Part shown: positions 50,701 through 63,419 of the stretch, one piece after another
Layout of the letters: the number at the start of each line of letters is the position of its first letter
How positions within the stretch are numbered: the first letter of the stretch is position 1
Source of the DNA: Acanthornis magna
Taxonomy: Eukaryota; Chordata; Aves; Passeriformes; Acanthizidae
Length of the DNA stretch: 64,000 bases
Assembly: GCA_036785705.1 (NCBI GenBank)
Contig: JAWUZG010000036.1
Span: 10,039,501 to 10,103,500, forward strand
Reading direction: 5' to 3'
Position numbers and translations under genes: made by a program
Notes under the pieces: generated by a model
The model's input: only the letters and a program-made list of their open reading frames with translations
Told to the model about the DNA's origin: nothing
The model's database searches: none

Positions 50701-53296
50701 CAGCAATATGTCTCTCTATACAAATATATATTTGTGGACAGAGACACAAACACACACACATATATAATATACACAAAAACGGATGCCTAAACTGTGTAGC
50801 AAACACCTGTTTTGCTGAAATGCATGCCTATTTTTACAAACTGAGAGAGAGCAAGTGATCAAGAGTTTTTATAAAATATTAACTTTTCCCTAATATTATA
50901 GAGTAGTATGGAACAGGACACAAGGAATATACACTTAATTTGTCAAATCATTTAGTAAAATTTCTTTCTTGTGTGAGAATACATTATAAATACACTTCCT
51001 TTACTAGAGGGATAATAAGGTTTCAGGAAAGTGAGCCAGACTAGAATAACATTAAGATCAACATCATTAAGCTGTATAAGAAATGTGCAATGAAACTCCA
51101 GACAGCACTGTTTTCAAGATTATGTGAATAATGATAAACAAGCAAAAATCTCAAACATCAGAATAGAGGAAATAACCTAAACCAACCAAAGCACATTTCA
51201 TATGATGACTAATTTTTGTACAGAAATTGCCTTTAAGGATTACAAATTAGTAAAATTTTCTAGTTAAGAAAATAAAGTCAAAACTTAGAATTAATTCCCA
51301 TAGTGCCATTACGTCCTTACAACAATTTACATTGCAGGGACTGATTCTGAGCATTTCCTGTTTGTTCCCTCGAGACTTCTGGTTATTGAGCATCTTTTAA
51401 GATCAGGATGCGTATAAGGACTCAATTCCATAGGAGGAAATAGTAAAATCCATCACTGCATGAATGCAACCTTACAGATTAGATACATCTTATTATATCT
51501 TTTCTGGGAAGGAAGAGTGCACAAAACTGGCTTAAAAATTTCTTCTCTAGGTGTTCCATTATTGATTTCTAAACAGCTAGTTCAAAATAGCCTTTTATTT
51601 TTAATTTATAAAAATAAAATAGCACAGTACAGGTAGTATGGTAAGAAAGAGCATCAAACAATATACACAAGCTTGCAGATGCAATTTTGGAAAATGGATT
51701 AAAAAATAGGAGAGTTCAAAGAGAGGTTCATTAGCAAATCTGAACAGTGTAAAAGGCAATTAAAAGGCAACAAAAATATTGAATTTAGAAATATACACAA
51801 GAAAAATATGAGTTTACAAGGAACATGCTTGATTGCATTTTCTTTTCTTGCAGACTTCATTAAAAAATTGGTATTATCAAAGGATCATACTCACAGCCAG
51901 TGTGTTTAATTTGCCTTTAAAACTTTATAAAAACTTCGGGGTCTCTAAGGCACTGCCCATTCAGTTGTCAATAACAATTTTTTCAAATTAAGGGTGTATT
52001 TCTCCATGTTTCAAGTTTATTTCATGCCCAGCAAGCGCAAGATGTAAGAATGAACTTGACTGTTTGTGTCCAAAATCCAGTTTTGAAAAATCCTTCACTC
52101 AGCCATTATGTGGTTCTGCAAGCCCAAGCTCAATTGATGACCCAGATTTGAAGTTCTGGTTCTTCCAACAAAATGCTTATGAAAGGACCAAAGAGCTCAA
52201 CATTTTTTCTGTGGCACAAATGTATCTGGAACACCAAATCATAGCAGTGGTGTCAGGAAGGTTGTTCCCCACCTGTCTCCTTTTATTTATAATTCTGCAT
52301 CCAAACATTGAGAATTTAGCAGGCTGGAGTGTCAGCTAGTGAGTGTTATGCTTTAAACTGGAGGGTTTTGGTATGGGAAGAGGAAGACCTTACCTCTGAT
52401 CCCTGCCCTCAGACTCTCTTGTGTATTTTAAGTGACATAGCCACTGAGGAAAAACAACCACCCACAAAAACCATAAATGGTAGTGGGAGCAGAAGTTTAC
52501 CCCAGGAGACCTCCATGTTTACATGAATGCCATAATCACTAGGCAATGGAAGACTGTTTACTCACACACCCACTTCTCTCCCAGAGTTTGTGCACAGCTG
52601 AAACTGGAAAGGTAATTGTAGAAGCAAAAAGTCTTCATTTCAGAAAAAACCCATTATTTTTCAGTCACACTGTAAACAGTTAATAAGACAATTAAATGCA
52701 TTTGTTGTTCTTTCGGTGCTGAATAAAGCCTAGGAGAAATATGTCTTGAGAAAAATCTCTGAGCAGAAAGAGATAAAAGTATTAGGATGTCTGTATGTCA
52801 CAGCCAATTAGAAGGTTACCTCCTTATCATTACTGCTTATCATAACTGAAGGAAATGGGCCCTTCTGATTGGCAGAATTTAGTTAAACCAGCTTATACTA
52901 GATTCAAGTGCTATCTGTTCACTGCTCTAGAGACACAAATTATGAAGTCTGTATTAATGACTAGAGAGAAAGTAACAAAAAGATTCAATGTATTTCTCCT
53001 TGGAGGGAAAGGTTCCATTCTAAAACTGAAAAAGTCTACTCTTTTCATTATGTCTTCTGGTCTTTATAATTCCTCCTCTCTGTGGGTTTTTTTTTTTTTC
53101 TTTATGTTGTCAACAAATGGAGTTAGTAAGCATAAAAATGATGGTGTAGGAATTTTTCACTTTCTAAATAAGTGCCCCTTAAGTTGGGAGCATAGCCCAT
53201 GAGAGCCTCAGAGTCTGGAGGCTTGCTAATCTCATGGAGATTTCTATTTCTAGAGACTGACCAACCTCCAGCATACCAGTGAGTAGGATAGAACAT
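50701..53296. other. AT-rich unique DNA, no gene seen
   Basis: No gene, exon or repeat family is recognised. A 13-base T run lies at about 53087-53099, and a small CA-rich patch at about 50745-50775. The open frames at 52064-52339 and 52855-53202 have no domain. Confidence 0.5.
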
Positions 53297-54000
53297 CCGG
53301 TTGCAATCCACTGCCATGAGCAGGGACGCCTTATGTTAGACCAGGTTGTTTAGAGCTCCACCCAACCTGGTCCTGAACACTTCCAGGGATGGGGCATCCA
53401 TAGCTTCTCTGGCAGCCTGTGCCTGACCACCCCCACAGTAAAGAATTTATTCCTAATATCCAATCTAAACCTACACTCTTTCAGTAGGTTTTTCAGGCTC
53501 TTTTATCAAGTCCATCTCCATCTTTCTTGCAGGCCCCTTTCAGGTGTGGGAGTCCGGTCATTCTAAAGCCTTCCTTTGTCTGGACTGAACAATCCCAATT
53601 CTCTCAGCCTTCATTCCTCTAAGAAGTTTGGTGGCCCTGCTCTGGATTCACTGCAACAAGTTCATGTCCCTCCTGTGCAGGGACCCCAGAGCTGATGCAG
53701 GGCTCCAGGTGGGTCTCACCAGAGCAGAGCAGAGGGGCAGAATCCCCTCCCTCCCCTGCTGCCCACGGGGCTCTGGATGCAGCCCAGGACACGTTTTGCT
53801 TTCTGAGCTGCAAGGACACATCACCTGGTCGTGTCCAGCCTCTCATCCACCAGCACCCCCAAGCCCTTTTTGGCACAGGCATTTTGGATCTATTAATCCC
53901 CCAGTCAAGAATTCCCCTCACACAGGTGCAGCACCAGCACTTGGTCTTGTTAAACTTAATGAGATTCCTGTGGGCCCACTTGTCAAGTTATTTTTGGTTC
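53297..54000 (-). mobile_element. CR1 LINE fragment, minus strand, lacking its extreme 3' end
   Basis: About 700 bases of CR1 in reverse orientation, of the same subfamily as the copy at 45552-46369. The left end begins in the 3' UTR (plus strand CACTGCCATGAGCAGGGACG) without the terminal 8-base repeats. It continues through GGCAGCCTGTGCCTGACCAC and CCCACAGTAAAGAATTTATT to the RT C-terminal region, ending near 54000 with GGCCCACTTGTCAAG. It contains the 132-base tract at 53665-53796 that is identical to 45786-45917. Confidence 0.93.
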
Positions 54001-54629
54001 ATAATAAGTGAATGTTCTTGTAAATGTTATTTGATTTAAAATGTAATATTGTTTTGATCAGTATGGCATGCTATAGTGGACAAGAATTTACAACTGTGTC
54101 TAAAAAAATATTACTACAGAATTGTTTTGTTTCACGTCCTTTTCTTCAGAGGCTCAAGACACTGATGGATCACTGACAAAGCATGTTGAATATACATGTC
54201 TGTTTGTAAAAAGAAGACTGAAATGGAAAATTACCTGGTCTAGGAAAAAAAAAATCTCAAAATCATCTTAACTGAAAAGCTTTCCTTATGTAGAAAAATG
54301 GTAAATTTCTTCACTCAAAGCCATGGAATAAAGGAAACCTTCCCTCCTCAGTTCCAGTCTTAAATTACTACATAACAGCATGCTCCTAAAAAAAGTTGCC
54401 TTATTATACATAAACAATACTTAAAAAGAAGAATAAGAAAACATGAGAAAGGTTCAGTCTTGAGGATTAATTAATAAGAGTTTTGTTTTAGATAGAAAAT
54501 GTGGATGCAGATTGTAAATTGAGCATGTTGTGTAGTGAAAATGAAAAAAAGTGTGTGAGAAGTGTTGGGTTTTTTTGTTCTGTTTGTAAATGGTGAAATC
54601 TGTGGATAAATTGAAATTTTCTTGGATAC

Positions 54630-54800
54630 ATTTGTTATTCATAATTATATGCCAAATAATGCCTGCATAATTATTGAGCCTGAACTGATTCATAAATGGC
54701 TTTTTGCTGGTGCTCAATATTTGACACAGGCTATGACTCAATGTTTTGAACTGCCTCCTTGCTCGGAATGAGCCTGACAGCTCCAGAACTCTGGCACTAC
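54630..54800. promoter_or_regulatory. Candidate conserved non-coding block
   Basis: Non-repetitive segment with CATAATTATATGCC, GCATAATTATTGAGCC and a CTCAATATTTG core. It is followed by a GC-richer portion (CTGCCTCCTTGCTCGGAATG). Function is inferred from composition only. Confidence 0.22.
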
Positions 54801-56104
54801 AGAGGTCAGGGAGATAACTGCAGCTGAAGAAAACAGACATTTTAGAAAATACTCCTTTCATCTCTGCCACAAATGTGAAATACCCATTAACAGGAAGAAC
54901 ACCACATTTTTAATAAAGAAAAATATTAATATTCTTGGCTTCCAAGTTCCTTTCTACACTTGCCCCTTTAACATCCTAGATACCCTCATTGCTTCAGTTT
55001 GGTGATTGTATTCCTGTTATCCATTTTATGCCATTTAGTTTAGCTTTTAATATATTAATTTACTCAGTTAAACTTGTTTCTGCTTTGCCAAGCTTCTTGA
55101 GACACAACTAACTACTAACCTATACAGGAATAGAGATTTACCATCTTTAAGGATCCACTATAATGGATAACAGTAGCAATATGATGACATAGAGCACAAC
55201 AGAATTAGAAAAAGATTTAACTCGAATGAATCTTTGTTGGTAAACAAGACAGCAGTCTCTGAAGGTGACTTTCTGATATGTTAGAAGGAAGGAAAAGAAA
55301 AATATAATCATATGAAGAAGGCTAGATTTCTTGTTTTGCAATATAAATGTCATCAATAAAATTTGCTAAAGAGATATTATACTTTTTCTTTTTAATAAAA
55401 TTTGTTCCCTCTTCACCGAAATCTACACTCTCACTGGAAATTCAAATACAGAACATTTCAGTCTTCTATTTCTAGTAAACAGGTTCCTTTTTTGGTTATA
55501 TGCATTGTGTTGAACAATTTTCCATAATTTTTAACATATTATCAATTATATGAAATATTCAAACCACGTATTAAACAATTGCATGAAGATATTAGGCCTT
55601 GCCTTAGACTTTTGGTGGTCTTTAGTATATCCCATCATTACATACTCATACAGATGTTTTCAGCTAAATAATACCACCTTAAAGATCAATTCAAATTCAA
55701 GAGGAACTAAGTGTGAACTTAAGACACTGTAGTTCATCTCAAAAATAAAAAATTATCAATAGTTTTCCCCCATACATTTATGGTGTTAACTGAGGACATA
55801 AGAAGGGATAAAGACTGTCATATTTTAAACAAGAAATGATACATTTTAATCTTTAAAGCTCCATTTTTGGGGTGGTGGGGTAGGGGGAGATGGAGAGAGT
55901 GGTTTGGTTTTCAGTTTGGCTTTGGTTTTGTGTTTTTGTTCTTCTTTTCCCCCACAATCCCACTCCAGATCTGGCAGATATTCAGGAAAGAGAAGATTGT
56001 TTAGATTGTTTAAACCCTTTCAGAGATTGTAGATCACTGCTTGAATTTCACTTGGAGAGCCTGCTTGTTGTGTAAAGCCATTTACATGTCCCCCATCCAT
56101 CTGC

Positions 56105-56390
56105 TGATGGGGGAAGAATGTTGTTAACTAGGACTTTGATTAATTTATCACAGGTGTCCAGAGACACAATGCTCTTAAGGGATGGGCAAGTGGGACATCA
56201 TTCCCTCCCACTCCTGAGCACAGCTGTGTCAGTCCTAGAGACAATCCAGCTCTTCATTAGCACCTTGTGCAAGAGCCATAGATCTTTTGGCCACATAACC
56301 TATTTAGATCTCCTTATAAGGGTGATAAGAAAGTATCTAATCAATGTGAATGTGTGTTTTCAACACAGAAGCTTCCTGGGTGACTCATGA
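56105..56390. promoter_or_regulatory. Candidate conserved non-coding block
   Basis: Segment with GACTTTGATTAATTTATC near 56150, then TTCATTAGCACC, and CCTTATAAGG (a palindromic SRF-like core) near 56311. The 90-codon open frame covering it has no recognised domain, though the segment is unusually stop-poor for its surroundings. Regulatory role is inferred. Confidence 0.22.
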
Positions 56391-57837
56391 GGCCTTTAAA
56401 AGGCAGCATAAGTGGTCAAGGAGTCAAAGTACCTCATATTATTGAAAATTTTAATGTGCTCATCAATAAGTGAAAGGACTGAAAGATGGCTCTCAGCTCA
56501 CTCAACTCTCACCACAAGAGGAATTATCTCAAGTATACCAATCAGAATTGAAGATTTACCCATTTCTTCTTGGCTGAAATTCAACCCATAAATGAAGAGT
56601 AGTTCCAGTCAGTTACACTTTTAGAGGGTAAAAGAGAACTCAATTTGCTCATCTCGTAGTTAAAAAAAAAAGTAGAATAACTACTTAACTCCATCAGATA
56701 CAAATTCTTCAGAGATTCCCCCAGAGAATTTTTCTGGACGTGGTGTTAGACCTCACTTTTGAAGATGCACTGAAAGAAAAATAGTGACATGAAAGAATGT
56801 CAGAGATCTTCATCAGAATTGTAGAGCATGGACCTCCAAAAAATATGTATCGGCACAGGGAAATTTGCAGTCCAAAATTTCTGCCTGTTTTCATTGAGAT
56901 CAGCCTATAGAACATGGTCCAAAAAAAAACTATATGAGAATACTGAAGTTTGCTTTTTTCAGACATTGTGGAAAAGTGATTTGGCAACATTGCAAGTTCT
57001 TTTTGAGGGATAAAAAAAATAAAAATTGAGTCAAAAATTTGAGTCACTTCCTTGTTTAGTGTTCCAAGCTATTAATACAGAATGTTACAGATTGCCTCAT
57101 CTAGAAGAGAATAAGCTCCACTTTTCTGAACATACTTCAGTTGTGTATATATTTCAGTAGCATATTAATCTTTCAAAATTTAAATTTTCCAAGATAACAT
57201 GCTAAAATACATTGCTACCCTTTGCAGCTACATAATTCAAATATGTTTGCGAATATGACATAACACTACAAAATATAATCTTAGATCAAATCAGGTAAAA
57301 GGAAATCTTGTCACTTGGGATTTTTTTCTCATAGGATTTTTCTTGTCCTATTGCACTGGGAAATAGTAGAAATCAGTTCACAACAATTAAGTTTCTATCT
57401 TTGTGCTGTCTTGAACCTTGAAAATGTATGAACCAATCTGTAATTTAAAAAGTCTAATTAATTAATTTTGTGAAATGTACAGTATATTGAAAACGTTTAA
57501 CAGAACACAGAGAATACAAAGACTTCAACACTTTATTCTACCCTATGAGTTTACAAACATAACCTATGACAGAATTATTCCATTTAATTTACTCTATATT
57601 AAGAAATCTCACAGCTCATTAATTAAATCAATGAATTTAGTGAAATCAAAATTACATCTAAATGATGGGACAAACACCTCCAAAACTAAAAAATACTTAA
57701 AAATTAAACTATTATTACAATTTTGCTGCTGTAAACAAAAGGTGTTTGCATATATCTAAATTTTGAGTATGTACAATCAAAACCTCCTCTTTTACAGCAT
57801 TGAAACACAGTGAAAGGAGTTCTGGGTTTAACGTAAC

Positions 57838-58411
57838 CATATCCTTGGCTACATCAAAAGGAGCAGGTGAAGGGAGGTAATGCTTCCCATCTAATGAGAC
57901 CTGACCTGGAGTACTGCATCCATCTCTGGGGCCCCCAACACAAGGACATGGAGTAGTTGAAGCAGGTCCAGAGGGCCACAGAGGGCTGGAGTACCTTTTC
58001 TGTCAGGAAAGATTGGGACAGTTGAGGTTCTTCAGCCTGGAGAAGGTTTGGGGTCTAAGGATACCTTACTACAACCTTTCAGTACATGAAGGGGGCCTAT
58101 AGGAAAGGTGGGGACAAACTTTCTGTCAGGGCATGTTGTGATAGAACACGGGATAAGGATTTTAAACTAAAAGAAGGCAGATTTAGGTTAGATTTGAGGA
58201 AGGAATTTCTTACAATGAGGGTAGTGAAACACTGTAACTGGTTGACTGGAAAGGTGATAGATGTCCCGTCCCAGGAAATATTCAAGGTCAGATTGGACAG
58301 GACTTGTAACAACATAATCTAGTTGAACATCCTTGTGCATTTAGGAGGGGTTGGAGCTAGATGACCATTAAAAGTCCTGTCCAACCCAATCTGTTCCATA
58401 ATTCTGTGATT
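57838..58411 (+). mobile_element. CR1 LINE fragment, plus strand
   Basis: 5'-truncated CR1. It begins in the ORF2 C-terminal region (GAGTACTGCATCCATCTCTG near 57910, corresponding to the LEYC...W.P block). It then passes the 'GTTCTTCAGCCTGGAGAAG' region and the 3' UTR (GGCAGATTTAGGTTAGATTT). It ends in GGGGTTGGAGCTAGATGACC, then CCATAATTCTGTGATT, a decayed terminal repeat. Small deletions and stops break the frame. The signature near its 3' end differs from the copies at 7018 and 61535, so it belongs to another subfamily. Confidence 0.92.
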
Positions 58412-61400
58412 AAAAATTTACAGAGAAAAGTTTTCTGAGCTGGGAAAAAGGGAAATGGAATTCTCATGTTTCTGCTATCTGTTGACATGGGACAACCTCT
58501 AAATAGATTTCAAACTGCTTTAGAGAGTTCTTGGATTTGTTTGCTTTTTTCCCTTAATCTTTCCTTTCCTCTTCAATCTGTATGTTGCCAAAGTACATAT
58601 GAAAAATGGATGCATTTCCCTGACTAGGTAAAGATAAGAAGTTTGAGCTGACATTACATTTGTGAAGATACTGAAGACATAAAATTCAGGAGTGTCTTTG
58701 TCCAGGTAAAAAAATTACAAAAAGCTTTCAAATCCATATGTTTCTCTCTACAAAACAGGACATAATTGAGACCACTTACACCAGTCCTGCATTTCCTGCT
58801 GGGTCTTCCAGAAAGAATCTGAAATAACCATAGAACCCACAATTTTTTAAGTCTGAAGTCCAAGTGACACCCTTAAAAATATATACTAAACAAAAAGACA
58901 GTGTTTCAAAAGATATATGGATGGCACTGATATTTATTGTTGTGACTGATTGGCAGAGCAGTAGGCAAATTTGGCTGTGTAACTTCCAACAGCATCCAGC
59001 CAGGAAGCTCAATCTCACATGCCAGCACTGAGATGTCTGTTGGACAAACTGTGTCTTTTCGGGGCAAAAATCTTCTCTTCCACATTCTAGACAAATTGCA
59101 TATTTACCAGAGCTTCTGGGTTGAAACTGTAAACAAAAAAACCTGTGGAGAATTTCAATCTGAAATCATGGAAGGTAAAAAGAAAATCCCATCCTAAGAT
59201 GTTGGCTATGGTTTGCAAATTGTAAGTGTTGTTGTCCTTAAATTCCTGTATCACACCATTGTCCAGGCAAGAGTGGAAGATTGCAAAAGACAATCAGTCT
59301 CTTTGCATTTCCATTAGACTCCGTCTGGACTCTTTCAGACTGCTGGTAGTTTATGTTTTATCTGTAAAAACTGAAGCAGAACAAATAGTACCTAACAACT
59401 CTAACAAAATAAATGCATACACTTACATGTTTTAAGTGCTCTGCAGTAGTCATAAATTTTATTCAAAGATTAATAGTACACCAAAACATTAAAAATTATT
59501 ATGAAATCATTAAAATGTCCAGATGTGTCAATATATCTGAGAACATCCTTCTTCAGTTTGGGCTAATTGTTAAGTTTATCTTATTTCTTTCCTCATATTT
59601 TTGGTGACATAATTTTGTTGTATCTTTTAATGGTCATAAAAATATTATCTATTATAACAGATATTTTTAGCTTTTTTCATTATTTGACAGTTTTGACAGA
59701 CATTATTGATTTGGTCGGCAACTGTGGCTAACCAGAAGGGGACAATGTGACAGTTTTATGTAACAAAAGGCACAGTGTCATGTCAACTGAACTAAATGTT
59801 GTACAAAGTGACAGCAGGACAAAAATGCCTTTCAGACTTAATTTTCTGCTTCATTTTTTCTACCATCAATACATAAGGCAGTGCAGTAGGTGACACAAAT
59901 TAGCAGGATAGAGCAAAAGGTCTATCCCTGTTTCTGTTGCTATACTTGTCTCCCTTCCACTAAGGTAATCTCCAATTATTTTAAGCGTGAATGAAAAAGA
60001 AGAGCAGCTTATAGTAATCAACCTACCTGTTTAGGAGAAAAGATATCCCTTATCAGATTCTTTATATGTTTCTCCTAGGTGGCTTTTTGGAAAAGATGAA
60101 AGAAAAAAGTCCCCCATCTGCTAGGTCATGCCTACAAGACACATTCTGTCAAGTCTTAAAAGCAACAAGAGCTTTGCCTGTGGGATACCTATAATTATTA
60201 TGTGGAGCGGCCTTGCGCCTGCTGTAGCTCATTGTTCTGCTAACACAACCCGAATGAGAACAGTGGCTCCAGGCTGTGAGTTGATAAAGTGCAACTTTTC
60301 GATTTTGCTCTTCTATGGCTGTAGCATTGTGCAGAGTCTGTGAGTGACATCTTTGGCCTTCCTTTGGGCTGAGCAGATTGAATCTGTCACGCTGAGTTAA
60401 ACAATGACTAGGGGACACAACCTTAGCAGGGCCTGTCATTTTTTCCCACTAATTCAATCTACATTTAATCAATGAAAGTAATTTCTTGTTTGTTTAAGTC
60501 TCATATCCAACGGATCTAGAGGATCCTGAAGTACTGCACCTCCACCCTGACCTTCTCCCCTGTTAGAACTTGGACTAGTATATCAAGAATGGAATTAGTG
60601 AAAATTGCACATTTCAAGGTTGTCATGTTGCTCACTATATATTTAGTCTCCTTTTGTGTTTCTATATAGCATCTGAGTGTCATTTTCCAGTTCAGTTTTC
60701 TCAGAGATTCAGCGCAAAAGAAATTGGCTGAAGCTATATCCCCGAGAGCAACAGCAATGGACTGTTAAGAAATATAATGCACAATCTTACAGCAGCATTC
60801 AGGGGTTGCCCACATATGTGTCTCATATGTAAAGACGCTAACAGAGGGATATTTCTTCCTAGGTTCAGTCTATCACTGTTATTGAAAGTAACCAGTAGTG
60901 ACTTATGCAAGTTCAAGGACTTTATTGATCGGTTTAGCTGGTCTTAATCAAAATCTGTCTTCTTTTCCACTCATAGTGATTAAATAAGTCTAAGAGAGCC
61001 TGACATAAAGTCTTTGACTTTTTATTGGTTCTCAGCAAGTGCTGTGCTCAGCACTTCAGTAGCCAGCAGTCATCAGGCAGAAACTTAAAAACCCAAGTTT
61101 CAAAAAAAGAAAAAAATTCTGAATCAACACAACAAGTTAAACATAGCAAGGAAAAGCAAGAAATCAAGTACAAGTTTCCATGCTTTCTGAATGCTTTATT
61201 TTTTTAATAAACAGTACATTTTGAACAAACTAGAAGAGGGAAATCAGTAGTTGTCTGATCATAAATATCAGAGGGGAAAAAAAAGCTGTATTTTTTAATT
61301 ATATTCAATATCTTAACCTGATTTTGCCTGATTAATCTGGGAAAATTCTGGAAAGAAAACAAACAAAAAAAGAGATTCAACTGTGATTATCAGGCAATAT

Positions 61401-61534
61401 CTATTTTCTCTTTACAATAAAGTATACATCTATAAATACATGTGCATGTGAAGATATTTCCAATAACTGAATACGCTTTTCTAAAGGCATTAGCAGAAAT
61501 TGAAAACCTGCTCTCTACCTGATTATTCACTTCA
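58412..61534. other. AT-rich unique DNA, no gene seen
   Basis: No supported gene or repeat. A moderately GC-rich piece at about 60110-60460 has overlapping open frames on both strands (71 and 96 codons) without domains. Confidence 0.5.
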
Positions 61535-63419
61535 GGAATATCTGATTGGAAGGGGAGCTCAAGGATCATGGGGTCCAATCTCTCTTAACAAAAGCGTGGT
61601 CTAGAAAAGAAAGCCCAGCACCCTGTTCACATGAATCTTTAAAGTATTCAACATTGAGGAATCCACCACTTCCCTGGAGAGATTGTTCCAATAGCTGATT
61701 GTTCTCATTGTAAAAAATTTCCCTCTTGTGTCCAATTGGAATCTCCCAAGGAGTAACTTGTGCCCATTAGGCTCTTTTTTATGCAACTCCATGGGAAAAG
61801 GTCTTCCAGCAGGACGAGTCTCCTTTACAAAGTGTCTACTTCCCCACTCAAGTTTGGTATCATCATCAAACTTTATCAGGGTTTATCTATCAGGATCCCA
61901 CCATAGATCACTTGTGAAGAAATCAAACAATGCAGGACCCAAAGCTGATCCCTTGTGACAGGCTGCCAGTGTGAAAAGGAGCGATGCACCACCACTCTCT
62001 GTGTGCTGCCCGTCAGCCATTCCCCCACCCATGGCATGGACCACTTCACTGGACTGTAACACTTCCGTTTTTCTGGGAGCAGGCTGTGACAAAGCATACC
62101 AAAACCCTTGCAGAAATCCAGGTAGACCATGTCCACTGCTCATCCCATATCAGCTTATCTGTTTACTCTATCATAGAGTAAACATAGAAAGCATAGAAAG
62201 CAATCAGATTTGTCATTCACAATTTGTTCTTGGTGAATCTATGCTCGCTTTTCCCAGTCATGACCTTCATCTGACTTGTGATAGTCCCTAGGAGGACTCA
62301 TTCTACAACTTTCCGAGGGACTGAAGTAAGACATGAGCCTACAGTTTCCTGGATCATCCTGGAAGCCCTTGTAGTTAATGGGGGTGGCATTAAGCTTCTC
62401 CCATTCTTCTGAGATATCCCTCAATTCTTTGGTATCTCTTGTATTATGGAGAGTGGCCTTGCAATGAAGTAAGCTCTCTTAGCCCCATCCGGTGGATATT
62501 TTCAGGGCCAATCGATTTGTAATCAAAATTTCTTGGACTTTATCTCCTGGAAGGCAGTGTACCTCTTGTGACTCCCTGTCAGACCAGCAGACACACACCT
62601 CTGTGCCCTGTAACTGAGTCACCCACTATGTGGTCTCGTTCCATTTGGCAGTATACAATGTGTGTTTCTGGTATAGTTTCTCCTTGAACACCTTACTCAT
62701 GGGTTAAAGCTTCATATCTGGTTTTGATTGTAAAAAAAAAAAAGGTGGAGATTGAAGCAGAATCCTGTTTGTGTGGGTCATAAGTTGTTGTATTTTTGGT
62801 GGTGTCTCTCATGGAAGCACGGTTCTAAAACCACTTGTCTATTGCCATCTGGGCCCCTCTAACAGAACAGAGCTTTTTCCTTCATCTCAGGCAGCTGATG
62901 CAACAGATATCAACCTGTGCACATTTTTTGAAGGCACTTGCCTTTCTCTCAGAGAAAGGTCTGTGTACTTGTTCCTACCTACTGGCTGTACTACATCTCC
63001 TTCCTTATCTTCTCCATCTGAGTGTAAGCATAAGTTCTCTCAGGGGCTTTCCCTGAACAGGTTTTAATGCTGAGGCGAGTGTTCATCATCCTTACAGGGA
63101 CCTAGAGCCCTTCCCTGATTTGTGGCACTACAGGCAGTGTACAGGGACCTTCTCACATGACCTCCTGCACAAACCGCTGCACCCTCTTGATTCCTGTTTG
63201 ATCTTCCTGGTCTCCTCTACCTTGGGGTAGATGCCCCTGACAAGCCCAAGTTACATCAGCTTCCCTCACTAGAGCTGCCAGCTTCTGGCTCACTCTGTGC
63301 ACTCTGTGGAGTTTCTCTGACTCTGGAACACCATTGCACCCCTGGATCCAGCACCTAGTTATAGAACTTACTGCCACCTCTGTGTACCTCCAGACTGAGT
63401 CTTTCTTTAATGCAAAAAC
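61535..63419 (-). mobile_element. Rearranged CR1 LINE with ORF1 and ORF2 remnants, minus strand
   Basis: Reading the minus strand, 63400-62560 looks like ORF1. A decayed N-terminal part includes a VSQKLAALVREADVT-like stretch. Next comes an AIDKWF block near 62840, then a VGDS motif (codons at 62615-62626), the nucleophile block of the GDSL/SGNH esterase found in CR1 ORF1. After a join near 62560 the sequence is ORF2 reverse transcriptase: DDPGN at about 62370, VYLDFCKGF at about 62110-62130, and FDDD at about 61856-61873 in place of the usual F-A-D-D. A second deletion follows, then the 3' UTR (61600-61790), ending near 61535 with the GGATCATGGGGTCC-type signature. Many stops are present and no activity is expected. 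The ORF1 assignment is less certain than ORF2. Confidence 0.8.
62161..62183. repeat. 10-bp stem-loop inside CR1
   Basis: GTTTACTCTA and its reverse complement TAGAGTAAAC are separated by TCA. Next to it CATAGAAAG is duplicated in tandem (about 62184-62201). Both are absent from normal CR1 coding sequence here and are probably local mutations. Confidence 0.85.

Larger units (their letters stand above)
54001..57837. other. Unique DNA, no gene supported
   Basis: Mostly AT-rich. The 138-codon minus-strand frame at 54454-54870 starts at GTG and has no domain, so it is not called as a gene. Two conserved-element-like blocks are listed separately. Confidence 0.5.

Noticed and set aside
50525..50858. 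Protein with SIYL repeats
   Set aside because: It is a translation of the CTAT microsatellite.
54454..54870. 138-codon open frame on the minus strand
   Set aside because: It starts at GTG, its translation is low complexity in the second half and shows no domain.
61883..62143. RT-like open frame as a functional gene
   Set aside because: It is a short piece of a deleted CR1 with degraded catalytic blocks and stops on both sides.
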